Shown: positions 27,141 to 40,227, counted from the first letter of the stretch. The stretch: DNA of 64,000 nt from Cardinalis cardinalis (GCA_014549065.1 JACDOX010000108.1:1061203-1125202), one strand, 5' to 3'. Translations and numbers: made by a program. Notes: generated by a model from the sequence alone, not told the origin.

Positions 27141-30100
27141 CCATGGCAAAAACAGAGCTGGGTCAGGCTGGCTTGCTGCAGCTGCAGTGACAGGTTGGGC
27201 TTGGAGTCGTGGGGCAGGGACAGCAGTTACAGCCTGCCTTGACACCACAATTTAGGTGGCATTTAAATGCTCTTCTGCCACCATTTAACTTGCCCAGAGG
27301 CACTTCAGTCTCAGCGTAGTGAGAGTGGAAACAGCATATCTTGATTTATGTGGGACAGGTGAGCTTGCAGTTGGTCACTCAAGGCTTGGCCAGCTCCAGG
27401 CTTGTGAGAGGCACATGGGGCAGCTTTGCTCTCAGGAGCTCTGCTCTGGGCTCAGGAAGGGACCTCTGACTTCCAGCAATGCCAATTCCAGTCACTCTAA
27501 CCCCAAATGCAACAATTTCTAAGGTGCTGTTTCATTTTTCCTCTGTGTAACTTCTAAACATTAATTAGCACTAAATATTAAGAGGTCGAGTAAGTCAGGT
27601 GCTGTGGCCTGCCCTAAGCTGAGGAAAAGTCATATCCACCTGCAGGAAATGTTGCAGGGGAAACAGATGCATCTTGGTGATAGGAGATGGGAAGGGGATG
27701 TTAGGTCATTAATTACTTAGCCTTGCATAAACAAAACTTAATATTTTGAAAAGTCTCTAATTTAAAGGGAAGGAAAAATCTTTCATCTTCTGTGCTATTT
27801 AACTACATGTCAAGTTGGGTCAATTAGGAAACTTCTGTGTTCATTCCTGCTTTATATATTGATTACTGCTCCATGAACTGTTCCAATGCACTGAGCACTG
27901 GGCTAGTTTTAAATGGGAGAAGAGCTAAGGGGAGCTAGACTGCTAAATCCAGGATCCCTGACTCTCTGTATTCCTTCTGGTTTCTCTAGGGAGGATACAG
28001 GGTGCAATTTGATTCACTTTTCTACAGGTTAAAGCTCATTTGATGGCTGGTTCTTGGGGACTTAAGCTGGGATCTATTCAGACGTGGTATTTGCTGAGCC
28101 TGCTGATTTTTCTCAATTAAAAGAGAGGACTTGGTTGAAACCAAGTGTGGTGAAGAAATGTTCAGGGTTTATTGTGGATGTTGGTGGTTGTGTGGCATTT
28201 TGGTTTTATTTTTTTTCTCTTTTAACTCTCTTTCCCCTTTTCCNCTCCATGTCTTGGTAAAAAATGAGAAGCTGGTAAGTTTGTTTGGTCCAAAACTAAT
28301 TCAGAATGGAGCAGTTCGGTCGTGAGAGATTGTAGTTCATCTTTTTTTACAATATAAGCCATGAACTCAAATTTTACACTTTGTAGTGCCTTTACTCAAG
28401 CGCTAGACAGCTTCNAGAGAGCAAGCAAGCATTAAATATTAATTTGTAACATCAGAGCCAGGTTCTCCTTCTTCCAGCTGCTTGGCAATGGTGCACTTGG
28501 CGTTTTCTGTGGTATTGCTTTTTTACTTTTTTAATTGGCTGGTAGTATTTATTAAACAACATACTCTGAGAAATTGCTGAAGCTCCTTGCAGTAGATAGA
28601 TCTGGGTAGTTTTTTCTGGGGAGCTGAATGGTGGAGAGTAGAATTCCTACACAAGAGGCCCTTGGCAAAGATTTATCTTCATATGCTCGGTGCAAATGTA
28701 AGGCTGCTTGTGTATATTTTCTGTGAAATGTTGTAAAGTTAGGAAAGATTGTTTTCCCAATACAATCTTAAAGCTGAAATACAGTTACATTCCAACATAG
28801 CAAATCTGCATTTTGTGCATAAATTACTTAAACATCTAGGAGTAGTGAAATATAATGCTGTTAAACATGTCAAATGTGATGATTAAGTGACTGGATTGTT
28901 AGGAAGAAAATAGTAATTTTCTGAAAAGCTAAATGAATGATTTGGCACAATGAACTGCAAACACTACCAAAAAAAAAAGAAAACTGAGANAAATATGCTG
29001 GTGGAGGATCACGTTTGTAGGCAGTTGGTATTAAAAACAAGAGTAAAAATATTTCAAATTTTCTCAACTTAATTGACAAACTCATTTCTTCCCCTGACAT
29101 TATTTTACCTGCTGACAGCTGCGTGGGAGGCTCAGTATGGCTGGGATCTCACATCACTAATACAGTGGCAGTCACTGCTNTAAGCTGATTTCTTTGTGAT
29201 ACTGAGACTGGGAAATGCTTCCCAGGATAAGCTGCTGCTCTGGAAGGACTGGGCTGGAGCCTGAGNGACTGGGCTGGGGATCAAGGAGAAAGTTCTGCCT
29301 TCTGGATTACTCACTGCGTGTTCTGTGGACACAAGAAATGCTGGAGCCACTTGAGACAAATTTTAACTTCGTGTAGACAAAGGGGTTTTTTGAACATCAT
29401 CATTGCTGCTGCTGATGTGNGTAAGGAAGGGAGAGATCAGTTTGACTTGAAGCCCAGGCTAAGATTTTTGAGTTAGCTGTCTTATTGGTAGACTAAGCAA
29501 ATTTGTCTGTCAGTGTTTTTTGTTAATAAATATGTAAACCTTGTCTGCCTTTTTGGAAGCACTTTGAGAAAGACCCTTTTACCCTCTCTAGAGTACACTG
29601 TGAAACCTCAGCTAGGCCAAGGATAACGTTCCTTTGATCACAGAATGTGTTCTTCTGAGCAGTGGTAACATGAAATAAAAAGTGAAACCAGAAGTAAAAA
29701 AAAAAGTCAAAAGCCTTCTCAATATTATTCAGACTTAAACTAAACTGTGACTTTGATGTTCTTGGGCTTCACGTAGAGTGCTTATTGAAGCCTTTCTCTG
29801 TATTGTTAGGTCTGTACAGAGCTGTGGTCCAACCCCTGGCCACACCAATAAAAATAGTTTTGAGTAGCAGTTAACCCNTAACTGGTTTTGCACGTTGCTT
29901 TGTGCTGTAACTTGAGACATGGTTAGTCTTTCTGTGAGTTCCCTTGCTGAAATGGGTGGTCTGTGTGAATCAGTGATCAATGCAATGTCAGCTGCACTGG
30001 AAAGGGGATGGAGGGATCTTTGTGTACAGTCAGGTGTCCACAGGAAGATGGTGGAAAAGGAGGGGAGAATCCTGGAGATCATCTCTGTCCTCNTGCAGAG

Positions 30101-32086
30101 ACTGGTGCCTTGCCTGAAGTTCTGCCCTGTTCAGAGTGCTCTTGTGCTAAATCCCTGCCCTGGTGCTGCTGGGGTCATGTTATCCAAGCTGAGTCATTCC
30201 TCAGGGGTACCAAATGTTCCAATGGGGCAGGTGAGGGCTCTCCAAGGGCTGTTTCAAGAGTCTGTGTGGGTGCCCAGCCTGGTAGAGATCAGCTGGAGTT
30301 ACAAAGCACGCTAGAAATCCACAACAAGCAACCTCAGGCTCCTGCACTGTCTGTCTGCATTGTCTGTCCTGTCCTGCCCTTCTGTGCTNCCAGCCCCAAA
30401 GGAGATGTCAACAGTGGAAACGTGTGCAAACCCAGCCTGCAGAGCTGACCAGAAACCTGCCTCACATTCTCAGCTTTCCCTGCTGATTATGGCTTGTGCC
30501 ACTGGAGCCAACCACATCATCATCCATCGGATTTATTCGTGCTCCTGGCGTTCCACAAAGCCTGCTTTACCAGCCTGCCTCATTCTGGCCAAAGCACTGC
30601 TGCCACATGAGCAGCAAAAGGCTCAGCAAGGAGAAGGACCCATTGCTGGAGGGCGTGGGGGGCTCAGTAACAGTACACCCAAAAATACCTGGGGTTCTCA
30701 GTGCTTCTGGTTTTGCCTCAGTCTTGAAAACATGGACACTTGTGGCCTCTGTGCTTGGTGAAAGGANCAAGGAGGAGAACAGCTACCAGCAATAGATGAG
30801 AGTCAAGTCAGGAGTTCCTTTAAAGAACCTGTTAGAGGCCATGGGGCCAGATGGGCTGCAACCAAAGGTGATCAGCAACCCTTGGGATCAAGAAGCAGAA
30901 GATAAAAGCCAGCTAACTATTTTCTGGTGAAGCCTGTGTCTCATTTTCACNGGAATATCTCTGTGTTCACTGCTTTTGACTCTTTGAAACTTCATTGCTC
31001 TGGATGGAAATTGTAGCCGAGGCGTGGTATAGGTACATTTTGCCATTCCACACTTATGTTCTGAGCAGCATGGTGTTGACAAAGCACAAGAGGCAGCATC
31101 GTTATTTGATGCAGAAATTGCATTGCAATGCCTGAGCTGTTTCTGGAGTTATTTGTTGTGACTTCTTAAACATGGTCATTTTTATTTGCTTCTGTTGTTT
31201 ATAATTTAAAAATCTAACTTGCTATCGAGTAGAGAAATTATTTTTTGATTTGAAGGAGGTTTTAGGGNAAGTCCCTTTCTGTTCTAGGGAACAGTGGTGC
31301 CCTTTCCCACATACACTCATAAGTAAGGAAGTTTTTGCATCTGNAGCTGTCAGGAATGTGCTTTGGCTGATGAATGCAGCCTAGCCTAAAGGAGGGATCC
31401 CATAGTGGGTCAGTTAAGCTTTATTGGTCTGCCAGACCAGATTATCATTTTATTTAACCAGAGGAGTAGTTTTCATTGTTACTTTATTGCCAAGGGTGTG
31501 TCAGCATTTCCATTATAAACCCCCTATTTTCAGGGATTTGTGTAGACTTGAGATTTAAGTGTTCTGGTCTAAAACTTGGCAAGTGTGCTCTTTGTTCACC
31601 AGCGGATATTTTCTTTATGAGATTTTAGAACGCTCAGCTGTTTCTTAAATTGTAGTGAAGGCAAGAGGGTTTTTTCCTCTTGGTTAAGCAGATAGGACTA
31701 TTTTTTCCATCTCATTTATTGCAACTAGATTTATGAAAAATAATCCCCTATTCTGCTGCTTAAAAAGGGAAGAAAGGGGGAGGAGGAAAAGGACTATCTT
31801 CCTGCTGCCCTGNTCTGTTTGCCATGCCTCAAACCCTTCCCTTTGGTCTGTGTTTGGTGAAGTCCCACCCACCCTTCTCTCCTCCTCTTTACTTATTTCC
31901 CTTCAGTGTATTTACACTCTCACTGCATTGAGTTGCAGGGTTTGTTCTCCTTCCTCCATTCCTCCTCTTTGCTTTCCTGTCTCGTGCTTCCAGCGCAATT
32001 CTGATAAATCTGTCTCGATTCTGATAAATCTGTCTGTATTACCTTTCTCTAAAAGGCAGCTCTGAGGTACTCTTAAGTGATATAAC
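27141..32086. other. Non-coding stretch upstream of the RASAL2 N-terminal exon
   Basis: No exon is recognised. Overlapping open frames at 29.9-30.8 kb have no domain or splice support. A short 20-base tandem duplication lies near the downstream end. Confidence 0.55.
32001..32040 (+). repeat. 20-base tandem duplication
   Basis: Two adjacent 20-base units beginning CTGATAAATCTGTCT differ at only two positions. They lie about 600 bases before the RASAL2 N-terminal start codon. Confidence 0.8.
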
Positions 32087-32636
32087 ATACCTGTGGTAAA
32101 GAGAAACTTTATACNTAACTATATATATTAATATACTTTGCTACTTAACTGAAGAACTCTTAGTTGAGTACTGCAATTTTTCAGCGCTTTTCTGAGACGT
32201 TGCTGCGTCTCTAGAGCAAAGTACTTTTGCATTCCTTTTTTTTTTTTTAACCAAATCTTTAATGTAGACTGAAAAAAGTGAAGTGTGATTGGTACAGAAC
32301 AGCACTGTGGGTTTTCATTTCTGGGCTCTTTTAGTCATTTCCTGAGAGCTTGGTGCAGAAATGTGACAGCCCAGGAAGCGATAGCAAGCTCAGCAAAACT
32401 TCGTGTGCTGTTAGAAGTTGGTGTGCTACAGGTGAAGGCACATCTTTGTGGGGATGTAGGAATACCTGGTTCTGGGATTGGTGCTCAAGGTCTTCAGGAA
32501 GAGCCTCTGCTGTTCTGCAGTTCCCAGCCATGAACAAAGTAACTGNGGATGTAAAATGGTGAGTGAGGAACTACAGCTACGTGACTACTAAGCAACGAGG
32601 AATGTAAGTGAAGTGTCAGAATCCAAAGGGTGGAAA
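32087..32636 (+). promoter_or_regulatory. 5' flank or leader of the N-terminal exon, possible promoter
   Basis: This is the stretch before the ATG at 32637. It has a TATA-like AT run near 32114-32138, an inverted CCAAT box (GATTGG at 32287-32292), and a CRE-like TACGTGA near 32578. It is not CpG-rich. Whether the N-terminal exon is the first exon of a transcript from here, or is spliced to an upstream exon, cannot be decided from sequence alone. Confidence 0.25.
32521..32558 (+). other. Possible 38-base non-coding micro-exon upstream of the N-terminal exon
   Basis: A pyrimidine-rich tract ending CTGTTCTGCAG (32510-32520) is followed 38 bases later by ATG|GTGAGTG, a full-consensus donor at 32559. 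The interval holds an ATG (32530) that, without splicing, opens an 11-codon upstream ORF ending at 32562. If the region is transcribed unspliced, this is an uORF in the 5' leader. If spliced, it is a tiny leader exon. There is no protein evidence; this rests on splice-site shape only. Confidence 0.25.
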
Positions 32637-33192
32637 ATGAGTGTTTTCAAAAAGCATCATAGTCTTTCTCCCAGGACCTTCAGAAGATCTTTGTCNGAAC
32701 AAGATGCTGGCACAGCTGCCTTGAAGGACTATCACTGGTACCACCGAATGAAAAGCAAGAAGTTGAATAAACAGATGAGTTTTGACTCAGAGAAACGTCT
32801 TGGAGCGTACAGGTGGCAAACGCATCCTTGGCCTCCCTGGAGGGCGAGCAGAAGAGCAGACTCCTCCAGTTGGAAAGGGGAATGCAGTGACCCAAGTCTT
32901 GGTAAAAGTTCTGCAAGCATGGATGCTACCAGTGCCTACAACCTCCAGGAAGAGCCTCCTGAGGCACCCTTCCCAACAAGGAGCAGGCCAGTGCGGGTTC
33001 CCTTCAGCCGCTCGCTGTCTGAGCCCCACGGCAGCGGGGCCGCGCCGCCGTCCCTGCCAGCTGAGCCCCAGGGCTACTTCATCCAGGGCATCTTCTCCTC
33101 CCTCTCAAGTGGCTTGGCAAAGATCATGAGTCGCAAAGGGGAGCCCATAACCGAAGGGAAGACAGAGGACGATCCAGTTGTTTTGAGTCCAG
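32637..33192 (+). CDS. RASAL2: RASAL2 N-terminal coding exon (alternative first coding exon, partial gene)
   Basis: This exon encodes 185 codons plus one base. The start chosen is the ATG at 32637, which has A at -3. The frame is closed upstream by TAA at 32589-32591, and no other in-frame ATG lies between. The product is a basic, low-complexity, probably disordered leader: MSVFKKHHSLSPRTFRRSL at residues 1-19, a Lys/Arg/Trp-rich stretch at 30-80, a Pro/Ser-rich part at 105-145, and a short amphipathic-looking piece GYFIQGIFSSLSSGLAKIM at 146-164. R-S-L-S-E occurs twice (residues 17-21 and 125-129); the second, RSLSEP, fits the mode-1 14-3-3 pattern R-S-x-S-x-P. Codon 20 contains an N but reads TCN, so it is Ser whatever the base. 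The exon ends CAG|GTAATG in phase 1, and the PH exon at 56708 supplies AT, making Asp. That phase match and the orientation are the reason for assigning it to RASAL2. I do not recognise this leader with certainty from published isoforms. No enzyme domain is present here. Confidence 0.8.
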
Positions 33193-33198
33193 GTAATG
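33190..33198 (+). other. Splice donor of the N-terminal exon
   Basis: CAG|GTAATG. The exon side and positions +1 to +4 fit the vertebrate consensus, but +5 is T instead of G, so the site is moderate. It is chosen because it gives the phase 1 needed to join the PH exon in frame. Confidence 0.75.
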
Positions 33199-33229
33199 AG
33201 CTGACTTTTGTTTGGTTCTGTTTGTGTAA

Positions 33230-33238
33230 CAGGTGAGT
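33230..33238 (+). other. Second, stronger-looking donor 40 bases downstream
   Basis: CAG|GTGAGT matches the donor consensus fully. Using it would lengthen the exon by 40 bases and put the PH exon out of frame. The unspliced frame itself ends at the TGA that overlaps this donor. It may be an alternative or decoy site. The sequence just before it (T-rich, then AACAG) also resembles an acceptor. Confidence 0.4.
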
Positions 33239-36200
33239 GTAGAGAGACACACGATAGTTGTTTAAACTGTTTTATAACTTGTCTTTATTAACATGACAGT
33301 GATGCTCTGATGTTCTATCTTAACTTCTAAAAAGCAACTGAAAAGAAGGTCCTTTCCTGANAAGGAAGTGGTATGAGATGTTTCGGTGTGTGCTTTAAAA
33401 CTCAGAGGTGTCTTTAAAACAAGCATCACCTGGTGGTAGCAGTAGCATTTCCTTCTCAAGTGTGTGGTATATGCAGTCCTACAGGCACAGTATCCTCTGT
33501 GGTGTTGTGCTGTCCTGATTGAGATATCAAGCCTGCTCCTGTCAGTGAAGTACCAGGGAGAGAGAGAAATGAAGCTGTCTTTTAAACAGAGCTCCAGACA
33601 GTGGAGTGGATCTAGTTCCTCATACCAGATTCTCCATTTCGTAATCAAGCAGCTGGATTGGTGTCTGCTCTCTGGTAGATGCCAAGGGCAGGCGTGTTGC
33701 AAGGGTTTAGCCAGCTGGGATTGAGGTCAGCAAGATGCCAGTCTGAGATTTCGTTTACATCTACCCTGCTGATAACACTCTTAAGGCAGGGTGGGGGNAA
33801 AAGAGGATAAGCTTGCCTTTTTTCTCAGGCTTTTCTGTAACTTTCTAGTGGGCTACCCAGCTTGAACCCAGTAACTGATGATGCCTGGAAAAAAATCCAC
33901 AAACTTTATTTTGGGTTTTATTACAAATTTAAACTTTCCTTCTTCCCAAAACCTCAGCACTTTTCAGAGTCCTCCAGATTATCATATTAAAAAACCTGAT
34001 AATATCTGAATACGGTTGAGGCTGCTGGACAAGTCATCAGTATTCAAAAAAATTCAGTAGTAGTAGTGAAAGAAGAATATACTGTGTCTGTAGGGGTGTT
34101 CAGTCTTTCAGTCACAGTGGAATGTCCCTGACAAGCTTGTGTTTGCCATTGGAAGCTGTCATGTTGCTTTAAAACAAAAACAAATTACCAAAACCAAGAA
34201 ATAACTAAGAAGGTCTATATCTGTTCAAGCCTATTTATTTACAGTCACTGGTTCATTTCTCAAGGCCTTTTTCAATAGAAATTTGGGTTGATGATGCTTA
34301 GTGAATTGTGTGGAACACATGGGGGGATTAAAAGAAAGTAACAGAACTACTTTTCCTCTTTTTCTTTTCTGTTGAAGTCTTCTAATTAAGGAGCTAGTTT
34401 GGTTTTTTTCTCATTATTTATTCAGATTAGGAACAGAGGCTTCTGCTACAGGCTCTCACTGTTGTTGAGACCTTCTGGGAAGGTATTCTATGTGATATGA
34501 ACGTTTTGGATCAAAATGCCACAGTGTATGAAGGGCCTGAGCATCCTTCTTTCCTCTGTTCTGGTGCTCTTTGATACCAAATGGTTCTCTCAAAATTCAC
34601 AAGTATTGCCAGTCTCTGTGTTACTGGGATGCTTTGCTTTTTNGTAGTGTGTAAAGTAAACAAAGGAAAAGGATTATTTGTGAGAAGGCACCACTTGGTA
34701 ATTACTTCATGTCAGTTATGGGACAGTGACAGAGCCTTTTGGCTCTTTCTTGGGTGGGCCAAACCTCTGTCTGAGCCTGCCAAAACTGGTTTTGCAAAGG
34801 GAGTCACAATTCAGGAACTGAGAGAAAAACAATGGGTCTCTAGATTAAAAGTCAAACTCTCTCGAGGGAGGAAATTGTAGCTGAGAAGGTGTTTGGGGAA
34901 ATAAGTTTGATGAAGTCACCCATAAAATCACTTGCAACAGCCAGGTCCTGCTTGGGCCNCTTCACAGGAAAACAGAGCTTTTGNTGGGATGGACAAACAC
35001 CTCCATGGGGTTTCTTTTCCCTCTTTGCCATCACAAACATTCTAGCTCTGATACCTCAGGTGGATGACAGCTTGTGTTTAACAGAACTAGTTCACCCTGT
35101 AAGAGCTGCAGCTGTGTGGGATATACAGTCAGAGGACAACNAGTTGCTCTCCACTGCTTTTATTTTTCCTTAAAGTGCTGCCTGTGCCATAATTAGCTGG
35201 AGCTGCTGGGCAGAGGCTCCTGCCCTGTGCAGGGCTGCAGGCTGAGACCTGGTAAAACAGTGGTAAAACTTGTGAGCTCCTGGGGCTTACAGCTGTGGTC
35301 TGTGGGAGGTGACTTGAAGATAAAAAGGGTGAGAGAAATGTCCGTCTGTCATATTCTTCACCCACAATCTAGATGCTCAGAAGGGATCAAATCTTGTGTT
35401 CTTCCAAAAACCACACCAGTTTAATTCAGTGGGGGTCACTGAGTTGTCCACTGACTGTTTTGGTGCTTGGGTGGGCAGAGAGTGTCCTTCCATGCCTATA
35501 GTCCTGTTTACTGTTCGAGGGAAAATCCAAGGAAAGGGATGTTTTCCTCTCCTCAAGAGGCAGAACTTGGTAATCCTCATGCAGCTGAGATCTGTGGTAA
35601 AAGTGCTCAGGCACTCAACCTAACCACAGGATGGTGTGAGACATGGGGTTTCTCCAAAGTATGCAAACAGCTTTACACTGAAAAGCTTGATCAAAAGTGC
35701 CCCAGGAAATGTCTGTTTGGACAGAAATTCTTGTCACAATGACTGAAACCCAAGAGACCTTTTCTGTGTTGTGAAATACACAGTGGGAGAGGCACACTTT
35801 GGACTTGGACCAGGAGAACCCAGGGGTGCACATTCTGTCCACAAAGCAAAGTCCTCTACTTCCACAGTCTCGCTCAATTAAAAGTATTTCCACTTTCCTC
35901 TGAAATACTTGGAGATTATCAACTTTTTTTAAAAGTTTGTCTTCCTTCTAATGCTTTCCTGGCCCCTTGTGTTTTGCTTCATCTCTGTGCCAGAATGGCA
36001 GAATGGTTCCCTTCTTCAGGAAATGCTAACTCCCAAAAGAGGACCAGTTGTTTTTATGGCAGCTCGAAGAGGGAAGTGGGATTTAGAAAGAAAAGAAAAA
36101 ACAAGATCTGGATAAATATTTTCCAGTTGGTCTCACAGTCTAGGAAGCATGTTCAGACACTGTTTCATCAGTTCTTGGCCGTGCAATTCCCTCCTGGATG

Positions 36201-39200
36201 GACTCCCTCATCCTCTTAGGCGATGAAAGGATGCTGAACCCCAGGAGAGCTGCGTCCTTTGGCTCTGGCCGGAGCCTTGGCTGGATGCAGAGCCTCCCCA
36301 AAGTGCATGCCAGGCTTTCTGCANCCCCCTGCAGGGTGGCTTTGGGGAGGAGGGCACAGATGGAGTGGGCACTCCGCAGGAATAGCAAAGCTCTTTCCTC
36401 GTGTGCTGCGTGGGCCTTCCCAGGAGCAGCCTGGGCTGGCTTTGGGTGTGAATGAAGTGATTTTGCTGCTTATCTGCTGATTTCTAACCACTCCTAGAGC
36501 CAGGCATTTGGAACCAGCATTTCCCCTGGCATGTGCAAGACCTGAAGGTAAAAGGTCTTATACTCACTATTATTATATTACTATTTATAGTAATATTACT
36601 ATAAGTATATATGTAATACATATATTATTACTATTTATTTACTATTATTATTTAACACTTTTAGTGCATTGTAATTAGGAANTAGTTGGCTTCTGATGGT
36701 AATAGCATGAATTATAACATCTCACCCTTCTCATGAGACTGAAAATAGAATAAAGTATTTTAAAACCCCTCTCAGTTGCCCCATCTCTGGGTCAGGAAAA
36801 GACTTAATCCAGCAATTTACTACTTAAGAAATCTAAGATCGTATTAATTTCTAGTAAATATGTTAGCTTGAGGAAGGAGAAGTGTCGTTCTGATAAACTT
36901 GTTGATTGAGAACATACCATGATATGGGTAGAAAGAAGAAGATAAGGAGGGAGCTATGCAGACAAAGCCTTGGATCCAAGGTTGTGGGTGAGNAGCTGCA
37001 CCTGTTCTTATTATTTCTGAGTAATACCAGTGACCCTTTCACACTCTTGAGAATGGGTTTGTGAGAGAGTTCTCAGATAACATTTATTTCACTGTTGCTT
37101 ATCTGGATCTCAGNGTGGTGTGTGTTTAATTGTAGACTGATGACAAAATGATCCTCCAGTGGAATGCCTTACCTATATCTTCCCTGGGTATCNCTGGTTT
37201 GGTTTGAGGGGGTAAGGGTAAACACTGGATTCTTTTACTTAGTGTGTGTTTGGTTTTCACAATCACTCTCTTGTTAATGTTTTTATAAAGACAGTTNTTC
37301 AGAATTCCTTCCTTCTCTTTTGTCACCTGGATAAAGATATGTTTCTTTGATCTTTTAATTTTGATTTCAAGCTTTCATTCATTTTATAGAGGATTTTTTG
37401 TGCCTTGAGTAAGAGAATATTTTATANCCTTGCTTTTCCAGAAATGCTTGATTTTTTTTTTATAATTCACTAAAGTAATTTGAACTCTATGCCCTCTTTA
37501 AGATCTTTACACTGTAGGTTTATTAAATTACATTTCATACATATTTCCATATAAACTTATCTAGAGATTTGTATTTNCCCATTTATAACTCAAAACCAAG
37601 GCAGTTCCCTGTTTAGTTTCTTTCAGCAATTCCCAAAATACAAAGCTGTTTCTTCCTGAGTAGGAATTCAGTATTTATTACTCATTGGAGCAGCTTTTCT
37701 GTATTCATGTTTTTAAAACCACTTGCTCGTTTTAGAAGCCCTTCTACTGACTCATGTTCCTCCACTCCCAAATCTCTCTTGCTCTCAAGTAGTTTATTTT
37801 TGGTGGGGTTTTTATTAGGGAAGTTTTACACAATTGAGCTTATTCAAGTGTTCCTTTAAGTGCTGTGCAAATGCCCTGTGCTGTGAAACCTGATGTTGTT
37901 GTGGAAAGGTGTAGTCTTAATGTTCAAACTCCTGCACTTTTAATTATCAGACCAGATTCAAGATAGCTGCTTGTACAAAATCCCTTGTTGTAGTAAACTG
38001 CAGTTTTTTGTAGTTATAAATATTAAAATAATTGTGTAGATATAAATACAAAAATAACACATTGCTGCCTGGTTTCTCTTTTTTAAACTGTAATGGGGTC
38101 TCATGGTAGTGAATGTTATGTTAACATGGTATATTTGAAATTACAGGGATCTGGGGATGCANAGGGAACATTTGTGGCATTTGACAGGTTTAAGTATCAC
38201 CTAAACATCCCTCCCCACTACTTCCTTCTGCCTGGTTCATCCCAGCCATTGTAATATTTAATGTGGGCTATAGGCTAATGCTACACGGCTGAATATTTAT
38301 GAACACAACACAAGATAATTACTGTAATATCTGGGGCCAATAAAATTATGCTGGTCTGATTTTAATTCCACTTAACGGACAACATCTCTATGCAAGTAGC
38401 TGCAGTCATTTCAGTGTTGACCAGTGATTTTCATGTATTTAATCCCCTGACCACTTTGTCAGAATCCAAAAATTCACATTCAGTGGGATGAATGAGGATA
38501 TTTATATTTGTAAGAGCTCTTTTCTGACTCATGAAATCANGGCAAGTGACTGGCAGGGTGTTATGTTCCTTTTTACCATTTTTGTGGCCTGTATCTGTGG
38601 GACTGTTGGGATGTTGTACTTTGTGCTGCTTGTGCAGAGCAGTCTGACAGCTGGTGCATGCAGGATTATTATCTGTGATTACCTTGATCATGAGAAATTA
38701 TTGCATGGAAATTATCTGAGGAGAGGGTAATCGTGTCCTGGAGACGTCTTGTCTCCTGTGTTTTCTTAGCAGGGAGAGAGGCCTTTGAAGAGATGCAGCT
38801 TTCTCAGAGGCAGCCAAAGAGTGGAAATGTGGAGATTAGGAGAAAGGACTCCCGGTGAAGTAAAGCTCTGGGGTTTTGGTGGGAGAAGCTTTTCCTTTGA
38901 TAACAGGCCAGACAGGGTCGAAAAGAGGTGGCTGGAGGAGGAAAAACAGTCTTTGCTTTCCAAAGGAGAAGCTGTGTCTGGAGCAGGCGGGTTTGGAGTC
39001 TCTGACAAAGCTCTGTGTTCCAGCTGTGGAGTCTCCAGAAAGAGAAACTTGGGCTGTGAGACCCAACAGGGAAGGATGTCCTGGAGGGCAGTGGGAGATG
39101 CTCGCAGCCCAGGGCTGTCTGTGGGATGTCAGCACCTGCCCCACAGCCCAGGAGGGGCCCAGACTGGTCCTTGCCAATCCCCTTGAGGGGTCAGCAAGCC

Positions 39201-40227
39201 CAGGCTTGGGAAGTGTGAAAGAAACTGTGTTAGACTCATCTCAAAATTCTGTGTTCTTCTTAAAGACAGCCCTAAATCGCAGCTGCCAGAGGGTACAGAA
39301 AAGGGAAGTGTACCCAGTGGTTCAGTTCCAGCTAAGCTTATTTGACACTGGAAATGGGAGCCTTAACTCTTCCTGACACACATACCTTTGGGGTCTGCAG
39401 TGGGAGGGTAACTTCTCCAGGCAAAGCTCCCTGGTTTGCATTTGCACAGACGCTGCCCGTGATGGAGCTGGGCGCGAGATGAGAATTGCCTGTGTGCTCA
39501 CAGAGCGAGCACTTCCAAGGCACNTTGACCCTTTTTTCCTTAAAATAACAAACCCAGAGCAAAGTATTTGGGTTTTAGGCCTTTGGTTTTTTTCCAAATA
39601 ACGAATGGTGCAGATTTGCAGCGCTAACAGTATGTGATTTAGGACTCAAAGCAATGGCATTTTAGATGTAAACATGTGCAAGATTATCTCTGTGCACTTA
39701 TTTATCCCATTACTTTGCTATAGAGTTGCTTGATTGCCTGCTTTAACTAATTAACTTGTATTATCATTTAGCCTTNTGCTTTCTGTGGTGATACTTTCTC
39801 TGTGGTAGTTACTCAAGAGACTCTTTAGACTCTTCTGGAATAAATACTTCATAATCCTGTAAAACATCACTTGTTTAAAGGAAGATGTTTATGTAAACAA
39901 TAGGCTAATGCATGAAACTCTTGACATGTTAGCATCGAAACCAACTGTCTCTCCTTTCCTCTTTCCCTGAGGAAAGCTGAAGCTTGACATCTGCTCTTCT
40001 GTGGGCCAGAGAGCTTTTTACAACTTACAGGACCACTTGTTCAAATGAAGTTAAAAAATATTACCTACAGAGAAAGTGATNGAAAAAAAATTACCAAAAT
40101 AGCAACTTAAAGAAGCTCATGTTTTGGAGAGAAGGCATTCCCTGTCTTTGTGCCTTGTGGGGAATAAGCTGGTCATTTTAATCTCTGCATTTGGTATAGA
40201 AGATGTTTCTCAAAACATGGGAATTTA
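33239..40227. other. Intron interior, 5' part
   Basis: AT-rich intronic DNA with one AT palindrome. Open frames in the GC-richer 38.8-39.6 kb part occur on both strands and look accidental. Nothing else is recognised. Confidence 0.6.
36566..36656. repeat. AT-rich simple repeat with a 20-base perfect palindrome
   Basis: Degenerate TTA/ATA units fill about 90 bases. Inside, 36585-36604 is a perfect 20-base palindrome centred on AATATT. This is probably a decayed microsatellite. Confidence 0.8.

Noticed and set aside
30815..30900. Possible mobile-element fragment (GCCATGGGGCCAGATGGGCTG)
   Set aside because: It vaguely resembles avian repeat sequence, but no boundary or family could be supported.
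38785..39376. Overlapping 130-166-codon plus-strand frames in the large intron
   Set aside because: Two different frames are open over the same DNA and neither looks like a protein family; there are no matching splice sites in phase with RASAL2.
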